A stretch of DNA of 64,000 nt from CALHVX01 sp964640725 (GCA_964640725.1 CAZXIJ010000023.1:1-64000), one strand, 5' to 3'; counted from the first letter of the stretch, positions 16,347 to 25,880 are shown. Notes: a model not told the origin generated them from the letters alone. A program made the numbers and translations.

Positions 16347-18095
16347 TCAGGCGGCGGCAGGCGCGGCGGCGCCCACCTTGGTCACCAGCCAGTCTTCCAG
16401 GACCAGGTATTGCAGGTCCGAGCCGAAGAACATGTTCAGCGCGTCGTCCGGCGAGCACACCATGGGCTCGCCGCGCCGGTTCAGAGACGTGTTCAGCACG
16501 ACGCCGTTGCCGGTTCGCGCCTTCATCGCCTGGAGCAGGGCGTAGTACCGCGGATTTGCGGCTTCGCTGACGATCTGTACGCGCGCGGTGCCGTCTTCGT
16601 GCACGACCTCGGGAATGCGTGTCTTCCAGTCTTCGGCCACGTCGAAGGTAATGGTCATGAACGGTGCCGGGTGGTCGGTCTGAATGATGGCGGCAGCGTC
16701 TTCGTCGATGATGCTCGGGCAGAACGGCCGCCAGCGTTCCCGAAACTTGATCTGCGCGTTGATGCGGTCAGCAATGCCGTCGGCGTCCGGGCAGCCGAGA
16801 ATGCTGCGGCCCCCCAGGGCCCGGGGCCCGAACTCCATGCGCCCCTGGAACCAGGCGACCGGATGCCCTGCAGTCAGCAGGTCGGCCACGGCTTCCGGCA
16901 CGTTGTCGAGCTGCCGGTAGCTCAACGCCTCGCGCCGGCCTTCGATGGATTCCAGGCACCGCTCGTTGCTGTAGCGCGGGCCGAGGTAGACGTGATCCAT
17001 GCGCGACAGGGTCTCGCCCCGTTCCTTGGCCACGTAGCTGGCCGCGCCCAGGGCCGTGCCGGAATCGCCCGCGGCCGGCTGCACGAACAGCTCCTTGACG
17101 TGCGGCAGGGCGACGATGCGCTGGTTCAGCTTGACGTTCAGCGCGCCGCCGCCGGCAAAGGCCAGCTTGCCGGTTTCGCGCAGCACATCGCCCAGGTAGG
17201 TGTCGAGCAGCTCCAGGCACCAGTCTTCGAACAGCTTCTGCATTGCGGCCGCGTAGTGAATGTACGGCTCGTCGGCCACGTCGCCTTCGCGCATGGGCCC
17301 GAGCCACTCGATCAGCTTGTCGCTGAAGTAGTAGCCCATGCCTTTGGTCTTGTGGCGCCGCAGCCCCACGGTGTTGACCAGCTCTGTGGCCACTTTGAAG
17401 CCGTCGCCGTCGGGCTGGATCAGCCGGCTCAGGTCGTACTTGCTGGCATCGCCGTAGGGCGCCATGCCCATGACCTTGTACTCGCCGTCCAGCATCTCGA
17501 AACCCAGGTACTCGGTGAAGGCGCCGTAGACCCCGGACAGGGAGTCCGGATCGAAGAACTCCTTGATCTTGTGGATGCGCCCGGCTTCGCCGTAGCCGAA
17601 GAAGGTGGTGGCGTACTCGCCTTTGCCGTCCACGCCCATGATGGCGGTCTTTTCCGCAAAGCCGGACAGGTGATAGGCGCTGGACGCGTGAGACAGATGA
17701 TGTTCGACGGGCACGAACTCCGTGCGGTCCCAGTCGATGCCAATGGCGCGGCCGGCGTCGGTGACCCGCTCGCGGTTGCGGCGGTAGCGCCGGTTGCCGT
17801 TCAGGATCGCGTCCAGCGCGCGGTCCGGGGCGTACCAGTGCCGGCGCGCGTAGTGCCAGCGGTCCGCGCGGCGGATGGAGATGGGCGCGTAGGGGAAGGC
17901 GATGACGTCAACGTCCTTGGGCTGCACGCCGGCATCGGCCAGGCAGAAGCGCGCCGCTTCCAGAGGCATGCGGTCCTTCGCGTGCTTGTCGCGAATAAAG
18001 CGCTCCTCCTCGGCCGCGGCGACGATCTCGCCGTCGATGAGCAGGGCAGCAGAGGGGTCGTGGTTGAGTGCCCCGGAGAGTCCCAGAATGATCAC
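16347..18095 (-). CDS. NodU/TobZ-family O-carbamoyltransferase
   Basis: 582 aa. These enzymes form carbamoyl-adenylate from carbamoyl phosphate and ATP and pass the carbamoyl group to a sugar hydroxyl. The N-terminal TsaD-like domain begins IILGLSGALNHDPSAALL and holds the metal-binding HHLSHASSAYHLSGF. The C-terminal domain has GRMEFGPRALGGRSILG and FRERWRPFCPSI. Context points to carbamoylation of LPS core heptose, as done by WapO in Pseudomonas. Transcribed with the downstream GT4 gene and, 45 bases upstream, the LpxL gene. The ATG start matches the family N-terminus exactly. Confidence 0.92.
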   Translation of the reverse strand: MIILGLSGALNHDPSAALLIDGEIVAAAEEERFIRDKHAKDRMPLEAARFCLADAGVQPKDVDVIAFPYAPISIRRADRWHYARRHWYAPDRALDAILNGNRRYRRNRERVTDAGRAIGIDWDRTEFVPVEHHLSHASSAYHLSGFAEKTAIMGVDGKGEYATTFFGYGEAGRIHKIKEFFDPDSLSGVYGAFTEYLGFEMLDGEYKVMGMAPYGDASKYDLSRLIQPDGDGFKVATELVNTVGLRRHKTKGMGYYFSDKLIEWLGPMREGDVADEPYIHYAAAMQKLFEDWCLELLDTYLGDVLRETGKLAFAGGGALNVKLNQRIVALPHVKELFVQPAAGDSGTALGAASYVAKERGETLSRMDHVYLGPRYSNERCLESIEGRREALSYRQLDNVPEAVADLLTAGHPVAWFQGRMEFGPRALGGRSILGCPDADGIADRINAQIKFRERWRPFCPSIIDEDAAAIIQTDHPAPFMTITFDVAEDWKTRIPEVVHEDGTARVQIVSEAANPRYYALLQAMKARTGNGVVLNTSLNRRGEPMVCSPDDALNMFFGSDLQYLVLEDWLVTKVGAAAPAAA

Positions 18096-18140
18096 GGCGT
18101 TGGCGGATGGCAGGCGATGAAAGACAGCGCGATGATACCG

Positions 18141-19130
18141 CTATTTGTAGATCGGGGGCTCACCGTCCGGGCGCGTTTTGAAGCGTTTGTGCACCCACAG
18201 ATATTGCGCGCGATCCTTGTCTATCTCGGCCTCCAGCAGCGCGTTCAGGCGGGTCGCATCGGCCACGTCGTCGCCGCTGGGAAAGTTCGCAACCGGCGGC
18301 GTGAAGTGCAGGTGCCAGCCGAGCCGGTCCCGGTGCCGGTGCTGTGACAGCAGCAGGACCGGCGAGTTGTTCAGCTTTGCAAAGCGCGCTGTCGCGGTGA
18401 TGGTCGCAGCGGGCACGCCGTAGAAGGGCGCAAACACCGAGTGTTTGGCCCCGTAGTCCTGGTCGGCGGCGTACCAGATGGTGCGGCCGCGCTTGAGCGC
18501 GCGCAGGATGTTGCGGGTCTGCTCGCGCTCGTGAATGTGCTCGAAGTAGTGCCCGCGCCCGTACATCTGCAGCCACTCCCAGGCGGGCTGCTTGTTGCGC
18601 CGGTACATGAGGTCGATCCCCCCCATGTCCGACAGGGTCTGGGCAATGATGTCCATGACCGCGTAGTGCCCGCCGATCATCACCACGCCGCGCCCCTGTG
18701 CCTGCGCCGCCTGCAGGTGCTCGGCGCCGCTCACGGTGCACCAGGGGCGCACGTCCCGGCCGGGGTTCAGCCAGGCATTGGCCAGCTCCACGGTGCCCAG
18801 GGTGATCTGCGCGATACTGTCCCGGGTCAGCGCCTCCCGTTCTTGGGTCGACAGCTCCGGAAAACAGACGGCAAGGTTGCGGTCGGCGATGCGCCGGCGG
18901 CTGCCGGCCAGATGCCAGGTCAGGCGACCCAGGCCGAGCCCCAGACGCCGCTGCGCCCCGAGCGGCAGCCGCGCGACCAGCCAGGCGATGCCGATGGCGA
19001 GCCAGGTGGGCCACTGGCTCGGCGCGAAGCGGTGCGGCTCCGGTTTGCGCGGGCGTTTGCGGCGCCGCGATCCGGCGGGTTGGCCGGCCGGCTGCGGGGG
19101 GCTCGTCGAGTCGGGAGTCGGGGCCGTCAT
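18141..19130 (-). CDS. lpxL: Lipid A lauroyl acyltransferase family protein
   Basis: LpxL/HtrB family, 329 aa, a membrane-associated acyltransferase that adds a secondary acyl chain to Kdo2-lipid A. The first 35 residues form a hydrophilic Pro/Arg/Lys-rich tail, then an N-terminal hydrophobic helix (WLAIGIAWLVARLPL) anchors it. The catalytic H-x4-D motif is GGHYAVMD, and the second signature AADQDYGAKHSVFAPFYGVPAAT is present. LpxL and LpxM cannot be separated firmly by eye. It heads the minus-strand set LpxL, carbamoyltransferase, GT4. Confidence 0.88.
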   Translation of the reverse strand: MTAPTPDSTSPPQPAGQPAGSRRRKRPRKPEPHRFAPSQWPTWLAIGIAWLVARLPLGAQRRLGLGLGRLTWHLAGSRRRIADRNLAVCFPELSTQEREALTRDSIAQITLGTVELANAWLNPGRDVRPWCTVSGAEHLQAAQAQGRGVVMIGGHYAVMDIIAQTLSDMGGIDLMYRRNKQPAWEWLQMYGRGHYFEHIHEREQTRNILRALKRGRTIWYAADQDYGAKHSVFAPFYGVPAATITATARFAKLNNSPVLLLSQHRHRDRLGWHLHFTPPVANFPSGDDVADATRLNALLEAEIDKDRAQYLWVHKRFKTRPDGEPPIYK

Positions 19131-19139
19131 GGGGCCGGC

Positions 19140-19145
19140 ATTCTA
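19140..19145 (-). promoter_or_regulatory. Candidate -10 box for lpxL, close to the start codon
   Basis: TAGAAT on the minus strand lies nine bases before the lpxL ATG. If used, the transcript would be nearly leaderless. The same GTGTAGAATGC context occurs upstream of argA. No -35 box is evident. Confidence 0.25.
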
Positions 19146-19199
19146 CACCCTGTGCTACAGTGCGGCGGCCCGTTCCGTTGGATTTTGCCGAGTATTTCC

Positions 19200-20654
19200 G
19201 TGCCGCACGCCCCCCGTTCTTCCGCCTCGCCGTTGCAGCTGCCCTCGCTCCGAGGCGTGCGCTGCCTTGTTTTCGGCGACCTCATGCTGGACCGCTACTG
19301 GTTTGGCGATGCCCAGCGCGTCTCGCAGGAAGCGCCGGTGCCAGTGGTCGATGTCGATCACCAGGAAGATCGCCCCGGCGGCGCGGCCAACACCGCCCTG
19401 AACATTGTCAGCCTCGGGGCCGCCTGCACACTCATCGGCGTGGTCGGCAACGACGATGCCGGACAGGCGCTGGAGGCGCGGCTCACCGCCGCCGGCGTCG
19501 AGTGCGATTTTTTGCGGGCCGATGACTGGGCCACCATCGTCAAGCTGCGCATCGTCAGCCAGCAGCAACAGCTGCTGCGCGCTGACTTCGAGGCACCGCT
19601 GCCGGCGACCCTGGCCGGCGCGCTGCAGGACAAGCTCGCCGCGCACCTGGCAGCGGCCCAGGTGCTCGTGCTGCAGGATTACGACAAGGGCGCCATCGCG
19701 CAGCCCGAGGCGCTGATTCAGGCGGCTGCACAGGCGGCTGTGCCGGTTGTGGTCGACCCCAAACACAAACCGCTCGATCGCTATGCCGGCGCCGCCATTC
19801 TCAAGCCCAACATTCACGAGTTTGCCGCCGCTGTCGGCCAGCCCACGGGGCACGCGGACCTGATTGCGCGCGGCGAGCAGCTGGCCCGGGACGCGGCGCT
19901 CGAGGCGCTGGTGGTCACCCAGGGCGGCAAGGGCATGACGGTCATCGGCCCCGAGGGCGAGCTCCGGCACATCCCGGCCCGGCCCGTTGACGTGTTCGAC
20001 GTCACTGGCGCTGGCGATACCGCAGCTGCCGCGCTGGCGGTGACCCGGGCTCTGGGCTGGGCCCCGGCGGACTGCGCCGAGGTCGCCAACACCGCCAGCG
20101 GCCTCGCGGTGTCGCGTTCGGGCACGGTGGCGATCACCGGCCCGGAGCTGGCCCAGGCCCTGGGCGGCGGCGGCGCTTCGCGCGCCGGCGTGCTGTCCCG
20201 CGGGCAGCTCGCCACCGCCGTGGCGCGGGCCCGGCAGGCCGGCGAGCGCATCGTCTTTACCAACGGCTGCTTCGACATTCTGCACGCCGGCCATGTGGCC
20301 TACCTCGAAGAGGCCAAGGCCCTCGGGCACCGGCTGCTGGTGGCCGTCAACGACGACGATTCCGTGACCCGGCTCAAGGGACCGGGCCGGCCCGTCAACC
20401 CCCTCGACCGGCGCCTCAAGGTGCTCGCCGGTCTCGCGGCGGTGGACTGGGTGGTCGGCTTCAGCGAAGACACGCCGGAACCGTTGCTGACGCAGCTCAC
20501 GCCGGACATCCTGGTCAAGGGCGGCGATTACGGCCCTGACGAGGTGGTGGGCGCTGCCATCGTGCAGGGTTACGGCGGTACCGTGCAGGTGCTCAGCCTG
20601 GTGGACGACTGCTCGACCACGGCGATTGTCGAGCGCATCGCCGGCACGGACTAG
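19200..20654 (+). CDS. hldE: Bifunctional heptose 7-phosphate kinase / heptose 1-phosphate adenylyltransferase
   Basis: Makes ADP-D-glycero-beta-D-manno-heptose, precursor of the core heptoses that WaaC and WaaF add. Residues 1-315 are a PfkB-type kinase: VFGDLMLDRYWFGDAQRVSQEAP, GGAANTALN and the C-terminal DVTGAGDT anion hole. Residues 345-484 are a cytidylyltransferase-fold adenylyltransferase with TNGCFDILHAGHVAYL (HxGH) and DDCSTTAIVERI. The frame runs further upstream, but GTG at 19200 gives a 484 aa protein of normal length (477 in E. coli). It is divergent from lpxL. Confidence 0.95.
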   Translation: MPHAPRSSASPLQLPSLRGVRCLVFGDLMLDRYWFGDAQRVSQEAPVPVVDVDHQEDRPGGAANTALNIVSLGAACTLIGVVGNDDAGQALEARLTAAGVECDFLRADDWATIVKLRIVSQQQQLLRADFEAPLPATLAGALQDKLAAHLAAAQVLVLQDYDKGAIAQPEALIQAAAQAAVPVVVDPKHKPLDRYAGAAILKPNIHEFAAAVGQPTGHADLIARGEQLARDAALEALVVTQGGKGMTVIGPEGELRHIPARPVDVFDVTGAGDTAAAALAVTRALGWAPADCAEVANTASGLAVSRSGTVAITGPELAQALGGGGASRAGVLSRGQLATAVARARQAGERIVFTNGCFDILHAGHVAYLEEAKALGHRLLVAVNDDDSVTRLKGPGRPVNPLDRRLKVLAGLAAVDWVVGFSEDTPEPLLTQLTPDILVKGGDYGPDEVVGAAIVQGYGGTVQVLSLVDDCSTTAIVERIAGTD

Positions 20655-20672
20655 GGCGAAACCCCGCCGGCC

Positions 20673-21482
20673 CTAACGGCGACTCGCGTCGGCAATGATG
20701 GCCGCATTTGCGCGCAGGTGCGCGGGGTTGATGGTCCCGACGACAATGCAGTCCGCCCCCGGCTGCGCCGCGACCTCGGCCAGCGCGCCGGCCGTCTCAC
20801 GGCCGCTGGCCGTATCGTGGCCGCTGGCCAGGGCCTTCTTGATCAGGACCCCGATGCCGGTGTGCGCACAGCGATCCAGCAGCGGCGCCATGGACTGGTC
20901 CTGCCGGTTGTAGGTGGTCATGAGCACGTCGGCGCCCAGCTCGAGGGCGCGCAGCCCGCCGGCCATGGTTTTGTGCGACATGCCGACGGCGCGAATCAGG
21001 CCGTCGTCCTTGAGGGCCAGCAGCACGTCCAGGGTCCGGTGGCTTTCGAGGATCGTCAGGTCATCGCCATCGGAGTGAATCAGGACCAGGTCCAGCCGGT
21101 CGACGCGCAGGCGTTCCAGGCTGCGGGTAATGCTGCGGGCCACGGCGCTGGCGCTGAAGTCGTAGCTGGAGCGGCCGTCTTCGAAGGTCTCCCCGACCTT
21201 GGTGCACAGCTGCCAGCGGTCCCGCTGGCCGGTCAGCAGCTGGCCGAGCCGCGCTTCGCTGACGCCGTAGGCCGGCGCTGTGTCCAGCAGGTTGACCCCG
21301 AGCTCGGCGGCGATATCCAGCAGGCTTGCCAGTGCCTCGTCGTCCGGCAGCTCGAAGGGCTGCGGGTACTTGACCCCTTCCGTGCGCCCGAACTTGACCG
21401 TGCCCAGGGCCATGCGGCTGACGGTCAGGCCCGTGCGGCCGAGGGGGATCTGGGGCAGCAGCGGCGCGTCGGGCGCGCTCAT
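20673..21482 (-). CDS. Aldo/keto reductase
   Basis: 269 aa NAD(P)H-dependent oxidoreductase with a TIM-barrel fold. The tetrad is visible: D and Y in LLDTAPAYG, K in LCTKVGE, H in LVLIHSDGDD. The C-terminal VVGTINPAHLRAN is the cofactor-binding end. The substrate is unknown. The start overlaps the FAD-oxidoreductase stop by four bases, so the two are coupled. The same pair sits between hldE and waaA in Pseudomonas as I recall it, so the linkage is old. Confidence 0.88.
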   Translation of the reverse strand: MSAPDAPLLPQIPLGRTGLTVSRMALGTVKFGRTEGVKYPQPFELPDDEALASLLDIAAELGVNLLDTAPAYGVSEARLGQLLTGQRDRWQLCTKVGETFEDGRSSYDFSASAVARSITRSLERLRVDRLDLVLIHSDGDDLTILESHRTLDVLLALKDDGLIRAVGMSHKTMAGGLRALELGADVLMTTYNRQDQSMAPLLDRCAHTGIGVLIKKALASGHDTASGRETAGALAEVAAQPGADCIVVGTINPAHLRANAAIIADASRR

Positions 21483-22675
21483 GCCCAGGGGACCGGGCCG
21501 ACCGTTGCCGGCGGCAGGGGCAGACTGTCGCCGATCATGGTCTCGCTCCGGCTCGGAGGGCCAATGCCGGCCAACACCTGATCGCCCAGGTTGGGCACCA
21601 GGCTGAGCTTGGTGGGCCAGGCGACGGTCACGGGTCCCCGGTGCGCGACAAAGGCTTCGTCCGGTCGTTGCCCGTCCGTTTGCGCGGGCTCGGCGCGGTC
21701 AATGCGCAGGCTCTCGAAGGTCGCGGTGTCCCAGTCGATCCAGGGCACGCAGGCCGCAAGCTCTGCCCGGGCAAAGTCTGCCTGCTCGCAGTCACTGCGC
21801 TCGATGCCGCCGGTGGCCAGCGCGCCGCCCAGATACCACAGCCAGCGATCGCTGCCGTCCTCCCGGTGGCTGGTGATCGTGAGCCGTGGCTCAGCCCTGC
21901 GCACCGCGGTCAGGCAGTGGGCGAACAGGGGCGGCAGGTCTGGCGCGCGCACCACGATCTGGTGCAGGGGACGCAGCTGCATTTTCGGGCTGTCCATGTC
22001 GAGCGCCCGCAGCAGCAGGCCTGTGCCGCTGCCGGCGGTCAGGATCAGGCGCGGGGTCTGCAGCATCGTCGCGCCCAGCTGCAGCGTCACGCGCTGGCCG
22101 TCGCGGCGCACCGCGTCTGCCCGCACCGCGTGCCGGTAGATGCGCCCCTGGTGCGGCGCCTGCAGCCGGGCCAGCAGCGCCGGCGTGTGCAGCACGAAGT
22201 CGTTCAGCGCGTACACCACGCCGCGAAAGTCCGGGTGTTGGAATGCGGTCGGGTAAGCCGCCGGGGCCAGCTTGTCGATCCGGCCGCGCAGCGTTTTGCT
22301 CGCGAAAAAGCTGGTGAGCCGGCCCAGAGTCGATGCTTCGGCGAACAGGTAGTACTGCTCCGACAGCGGCGTCATGCCCGTCAGGTCGACCTCGCCGCGC
22401 CCGGCCAGGCAGGCCCGCCAGCGATCGGGCATGGCCGAGATCGCTTCCGAGGCGCCGGTCAGCTGCCCGCGCAGCGCGTACTTGAGCCCGCCGTGCACCA
22501 TGCCCTGGGACGCGAGGGTCTGGGCGTGGCCGAGGCTTTCGGCTTCCAGCAGCACCGCATCCAGGCCCGCGCTGTGCAGCCGGTTCAATGTCCACAGGCC
22601 GGCAATGCCGCCGCCCACGACGACGGCGTCGAGGGCCAGGGGCGGTTCCTTCCGGCTGTGATCGGGCGCGCTCAT
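21479..22675 (-). CDS. FAD-dependent oxidoreductase (DAO family)
   Basis: 398 aa. The N-terminal Rossmann motif is VVVGGGIAGLWTLNRL followed by LLEAES, typical of the D-amino acid oxidase/DadA superfamily. A C-terminal GIGPPSRSE loop would close over the FAD. No substrate-defining motif is recognised. It is transcribed with the downstream aldo/keto reductase (ATGA overlap) and divergently from waaA, so it may be the first step of a two-enzyme oxidation/reduction, but that is inference. Confidence 0.82.
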   Translation of the reverse strand: MSAPDHSRKEPPLALDAVVVGGGIAGLWTLNRLHSAGLDAVLLEAESLGHAQTLASQGMVHGGLKYALRGQLTGASEAISAMPDRWRACLAGRGEVDLTGMTPLSEQYYLFAEASTLGRLTSFFASKTLRGRIDKLAPAAYPTAFQHPDFRGVVYALNDFVLHTPALLARLQAPHQGRIYRHAVRADAVRRDGQRVTLQLGATMLQTPRLILTAGSGTGLLLRALDMDSPKMQLRPLHQIVVRAPDLPPLFAHCLTAVRRAEPRLTITSHREDGSDRWLWYLGGALATGGIERSDCEQADFARAELAACVPWIDWDTATFESLRIDRAEPAQTDGQRPDEAFVAHRGPVTVAWPTKLSLVPNLGDQVLAGIGPPSRSETMIGDSLPLPPATVGPVPWA

Positions 22676-22752
22676 TGCGCGACCCTAGTCACCGCCTGCG
22701 GCCACGGCAAGCGTTGGTTGACGCTCCGGCGGCGCGCCCGCAGGCTGCGCGC

Positions 22753-24063
22753 ATGTGGCAGCAGCTCTACCCAGCGGTTCTCCGGCTTGCTGCGCCCCTG
22801 GTGCGGGCGCGGCTGCGCCGTCGAGCGCGCACAGAGCCGGCTTACGGCGAGCGCGTCGAAGAGCGCTTCGGCAAGGTACCGGACGGGATCCCGAAGGGCT
22901 GCCTGTGGTTCCACACGGTGTCGGCCGGCGAGACCATCGCCGCCGTGCCGCTGATCGAGGCGGTGCTGGCGCGCTATCCGGACCGGCCGGTGCTGGTCAC
23001 CACCATGACGCCCACGGGCTCTGAGCAGGTCCGCAGCCGCCTGGGTGACCGCGTGCATCACTGCTACGCCCCCTACGACTTTATCGACGGTGTGTGCGCG
23101 TTCTACGACACCCTGGCGCCGGCCCTGCTGGTGCTGATGGAAACGGAGCTGTGGCCCAACCTGATCGCCCAGGCACACGAGCGCGCGGTGCCAGTGCTGC
23201 TGATTAACGCGCGGCTCTCGGAGCGTTCCGCCAGGGGCTATGGCCGGCTCGGCGGGCTGGTGCGGACCATGCTGACGCGGCTCGACGCCATCGCCTGCCA
23301 GGAGCCGGCGCACCGCGATCGCTTTGTGGCCCTGGGCGCGCCTGCGGACCGGGTTTCGGTGGCCGGCAACCTCAAGTTTGATCACGAGCTGCCCGCCGGT
23401 TACAGCGAGCAGGTGCAGGCCTTGCACCGCAGCCTGGGCGTCAGCGGGCGCTGGCTGTGGCTGGGTGCCAGCACGCACCCGGGCGAAGATCAGCCACTGC
23501 TCAAGGCCCAGTGCCGGCTGCGGGAGGCGGTGCCGGAAGCGTTGCTGGTGCTGGTGCCGCGGCACCCGGTGCGGGCCCCGGAGTTGCTGGAACTGGCCCG
23601 GGCCGAAGGGCTTACAGCGGTGCTCCAGTCAGAGCTGGCGCCGGCGACTGGCGCCGGGCTTGCCGATGCCGTCGATGTGCTTGTTAGCGACACCATGGGC
23701 CAGCTCGGACTGCTCTACGGCCTGGGCGAAGCGGCTTTCGTGGGCGGTTCCCTGGTCGATCACGGCGGCCACAACCCGATCGAGCCGGCGCTGTGCGCCG
23801 CGCCGATCCTCATGGGGCCATCGCGGCGCAACTTCGAGGCGGTCTGTGCGGCCTTTGCGGCCGCCGATGCGCTGATTGCGGTGACCGATGCTTCGTCCCT
23901 CGCTGCTGCCCTGCAGCAGTGCCGGCAGGATGTGGAGGGAGCGAGCGCGACCGGCCAGCGCGGCCGGGCGGTAGTGGCCGCGCAGCGCGGTGCTCAGGCG
24001 CGGTTGCTGGCGCTCATCGACCGCCACGTACCGCAAGCCGTGGAAGGCGCCGGGACGCCCTAG
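22753..24063 (+). CDS. waaA: Kdo transferase
   Basis: 3-deoxy-D-manno-octulosonic acid transferase (KdtA, GT30), which adds Kdo to lipid IVA at the inner membrane. ATG at 22753 starts MWQQLYPAVLRLAAPLV, whose hydrophobic stretch anchors the protein; the open frame upstream of it is not family-like. Signatures: FHTVSAGETIAAVPLI, METELWPNLI, and the C-terminal GGSLVDHGGHNPIEPA. 436 aa, usual length. Its stop overlaps the convergent tolC stop by three bases. Confidence 0.95.
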   Translation: MWQQLYPAVLRLAAPLVRARLRRRARTEPAYGERVEERFGKVPDGIPKGCLWFHTVSAGETIAAVPLIEAVLARYPDRPVLVTTMTPTGSEQVRSRLGDRVHHCYAPYDFIDGVCAFYDTLAPALLVLMETELWPNLIAQAHERAVPVLLINARLSERSARGYGRLGGLVRTMLTRLDAIACQEPAHRDRFVALGAPADRVSVAGNLKFDHELPAGYSEQVQALHRSLGVSGRWLWLGASTHPGEDQPLLKAQCRLREAVPEALLVLVPRHPVRAPELLELARAEGLTAVLQSELAPATGAGLADAVDVLVSDTMGQLGLLYGLGEAAFVGGSLVDHGGHNPIEPALCAAPILMGPSRRNFEAVCAAFAAADALIAVTDASSLAAALQQCRQDVEGASATGQRGRAVVAAQRGAQARLLALIDRHVPQAVEGAGTP

Positions 24064-25568
24064 GAGCTGGGCGGCAGCTCGTACAGCTTGGCGCTCTTGA
24101 CCCGGGTCACCGCGTCGGCGCTGTTGACGAAGCTGTTGAGCTCGTTCAGGTCGTCTTCTGTCAGCACGCCGGCCACCTGCTTGAGCGCCATGAGTGCCGT
24201 GACGTAGGTGTAGCGGCTGTCGGCGTAGTCAAACTGCGAGCCGTACAGCCGTTGCTGCGCCTGCAGCACGTCGACGATGTTGCGGGTGCCGACTTCGTAG
24301 CCGGTCTCCGTGGCTTCCAGCGCCGACTGCGCCGACTTGATCGCCTTGAGCCGCGCTCCGACGCGCACCACGTTGGTGGCCACGGTGCGGAACAGGTTGC
24401 GCGTATCGCGCTCAACGGTCAGCTGCTGCTCCATGAGAGATTCGCGAGTCTGCTCCGCCAGCGCGGTGGCTTCCTTGGTGCGCGCCCGGGTCGCGCCGCC
24501 GGTGAACAGCGGCATGCGCAGCGACGCGCTGTAGACCGTGGTGTCGATCTTGATGCCGCTGCCGAAAACGGTCTGGCCGCCGCTCACGAAATGGCTGTAG
24601 CTGGCGCCCACGTCGATGGTCGGCAGGTGTGCTGAGCGGCGCGCTCGCACCGTGCGGCGTGCAGCGGACAGCTGCGACTGCACGCTGCGGATCGCGAAGT
24701 TGGTGCCCAGGGCGCGGTCGACCCATTCCTGCTCGTTCACCGGGTCCGGATTGACCACCGGCAAGGTTTCTTCCAGCCGCCCGAGCGCTGCGTAGCGTTC
24801 CGTGGTGACCGTGTTCAGCGTCTCGAAAAAGATGTCGTGATCGCCCACCACCTGAATGCGCTGCGCGACGGCGTCGTCGTACACCGCCTGGCTTTCGAGC
24901 ACGTCGGTAATGGCGACCAGGCCAACGTCAAAGCGTTGCTGCACCTGTTCCAGCTGACGCTGCACAGCAGTTTCCTGGGCGATTGTGGAGTCCAGCAGGT
25001 CCTGAATGCGGAGCACGTCCAGATAGGCTTCGACCACGCGCAGCACGAGCGCCTGCTCCGTGGCCGCGAGCTGCCACTGCGCGGCGGTCAGGTTGGCTTT
25101 GCTGCTGGTGTAGGTGAACCAGCTTTCCATGTTGAGGATGGGCTGCGTCAGCTCCACCTGCCAGGTGTGCTCGTTAAAGTCCTGGTCCGGAATGCTGCGC
25201 AGCTGGCCGAAGGTCGGGCTGTTCGGGTCCGTGTCCGGAAACGGCGGCAGCGGAAAGCTCTGCTCGTTCCAGCTGGTGCGCGCGGTGCCGGTAATGGACG
25301 GCAGCAGGCCGGCGCGCGTTTGCGGCACCTGCTGGCGCGTCGCCTGGTAGCTGGCAACGGCCTGGCCCAGCACCGGGTCGTTGTTCTTGGCGTCCAGATA
25401 GGCCTCGAGCAGATCGACGGTCTCGCTTGTCGCTGCGCCGTCGCCGGCAGCGAGCAGCTGGGCGGCCTCCTGCTCGGCCGAGGTCTGGCCGTGACTGGCC
25501 GCCGCTGCGAATGCCAGCGTGGCGAAGGTGAGCCCACGCAGAGCGCGGCTGCGCCTCAGACGGGGCAT
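24060..25568 (-). CDS. tolC: TolC-family outer membrane efflux channel
   Basis: Outer-membrane channel tunnel for RND/ABC efflux and type I secretion. From the ATG at 25568 the N-terminus PRLRRSRALRGLTFATLAFAA is a signal peptide ending near SHGQ. Starts further upstream (25655 or 25682) are possible but would only add a polar tail. The 502 aa contain two OEP repeats, recognisable by NDPVLGQA, the helical segments LDVLRIQDLLDSTIAQE and QRFDVGLVAITDVLESQA, and their copy ATETGYEVGTRNIVDVLQAQ. In many gammaproteobacteria tolC is divergent from the yqiB-cpdA-parE set, exactly as here. Confidence 0.93.
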   Translation of the reverse strand: MPRLRRSRALRGLTFATLAFAAAASHGQTSAEQEAAQLLAAGDGAATSETVDLLEAYLDAKNNDPVLGQAVASYQATRQQVPQTRAGLLPSITGTARTSWNEQSFPLPPFPDTDPNSPTFGQLRSIPDQDFNEHTWQVELTQPILNMESWFTYTSSKANLTAAQWQLAATEQALVLRVVEAYLDVLRIQDLLDSTIAQETAVQRQLEQVQQRFDVGLVAITDVLESQAVYDDAVAQRIQVVGDHDIFFETLNTVTTERYAALGRLEETLPVVNPDPVNEQEWVDRALGTNFAIRSVQSQLSAARRTVRARRSAHLPTIDVGASYSHFVSGGQTVFGSGIKIDTTVYSASLRMPLFTGGATRARTKEATALAEQTRESLMEQQLTVERDTRNLFRTVATNVVRVGARLKAIKSAQSALEATETGYEVGTRNIVDVLQAQQRLYGSQFDYADSRYTYVTALMALKQVAGVLTEDDLNELNSFVNSADAVTRVKSAKLYELPPSS

Positions 25569-25750
25569 CGCGGCGCGGCCGGGGGCCGTCGCCTGGGATA
25601 TGGGGGTGAGCTGCAGCATCGCGACAATCCTTTGACGGCGTTCTTCAAGTCTCATTGGCTCTGTGTGGCAACAACCGCACATCGGCGGGTCAGCCCGGCG
25701 TGAAAACTGAACGCGAAAACGCGAATGCTACCAGAGTCGCCGTGATCTGC

Positions 25751-25763
25751 CTGTGTCACACAG
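25751..25763. promoter_or_regulatory. 13-base palindrome in the tolC-yqiB divergent spacer
   Basis: CTGTGTCACACAG has perfect 6-base arms around a central C. It lies between the divergent tolC and yqiB genes, a place for an operator. The spacing does not fit a CRP site. The rest of the 312-base spacer holds no gene. Confidence 0.3.
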
Positions 25764-25819
25764 CTTGCGGCACAGCGCCGGAAACTGTCGATCCCCGGCA
25801 AGCCAGATTGCGGGGACCC

Positions 25820-25828
25820 TGATATATT
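25820..25828 (+). promoter_or_regulatory. Candidate extended -10 promoter for yqiB-cpdA-parE
   Basis: TGATATATT fits the extended -10 consensus TGnTATAAT with one mismatch, about 53 bases before the yqiB start. A -35 box is not evident, which an extended -10 can tolerate. Confidence 0.4.
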
Positions 25829-25880
25829 GTGCCGCCCGGCGTTGCTGGGAACCGGGCACGATCGAACCTTTCGGAGTGAC

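Noticed and set aside
20160..20200. hldE as two separate genes (kinase and adenylyltransferase)
   Set aside because: The frame is continuous through a short linker and the length matches bifunctional HldE.
25745..25765. CRP site next to tolC/cpdA
   Set aside because: TGTGTCACACA lacks the six-base centre between TGTGA and TCACA.
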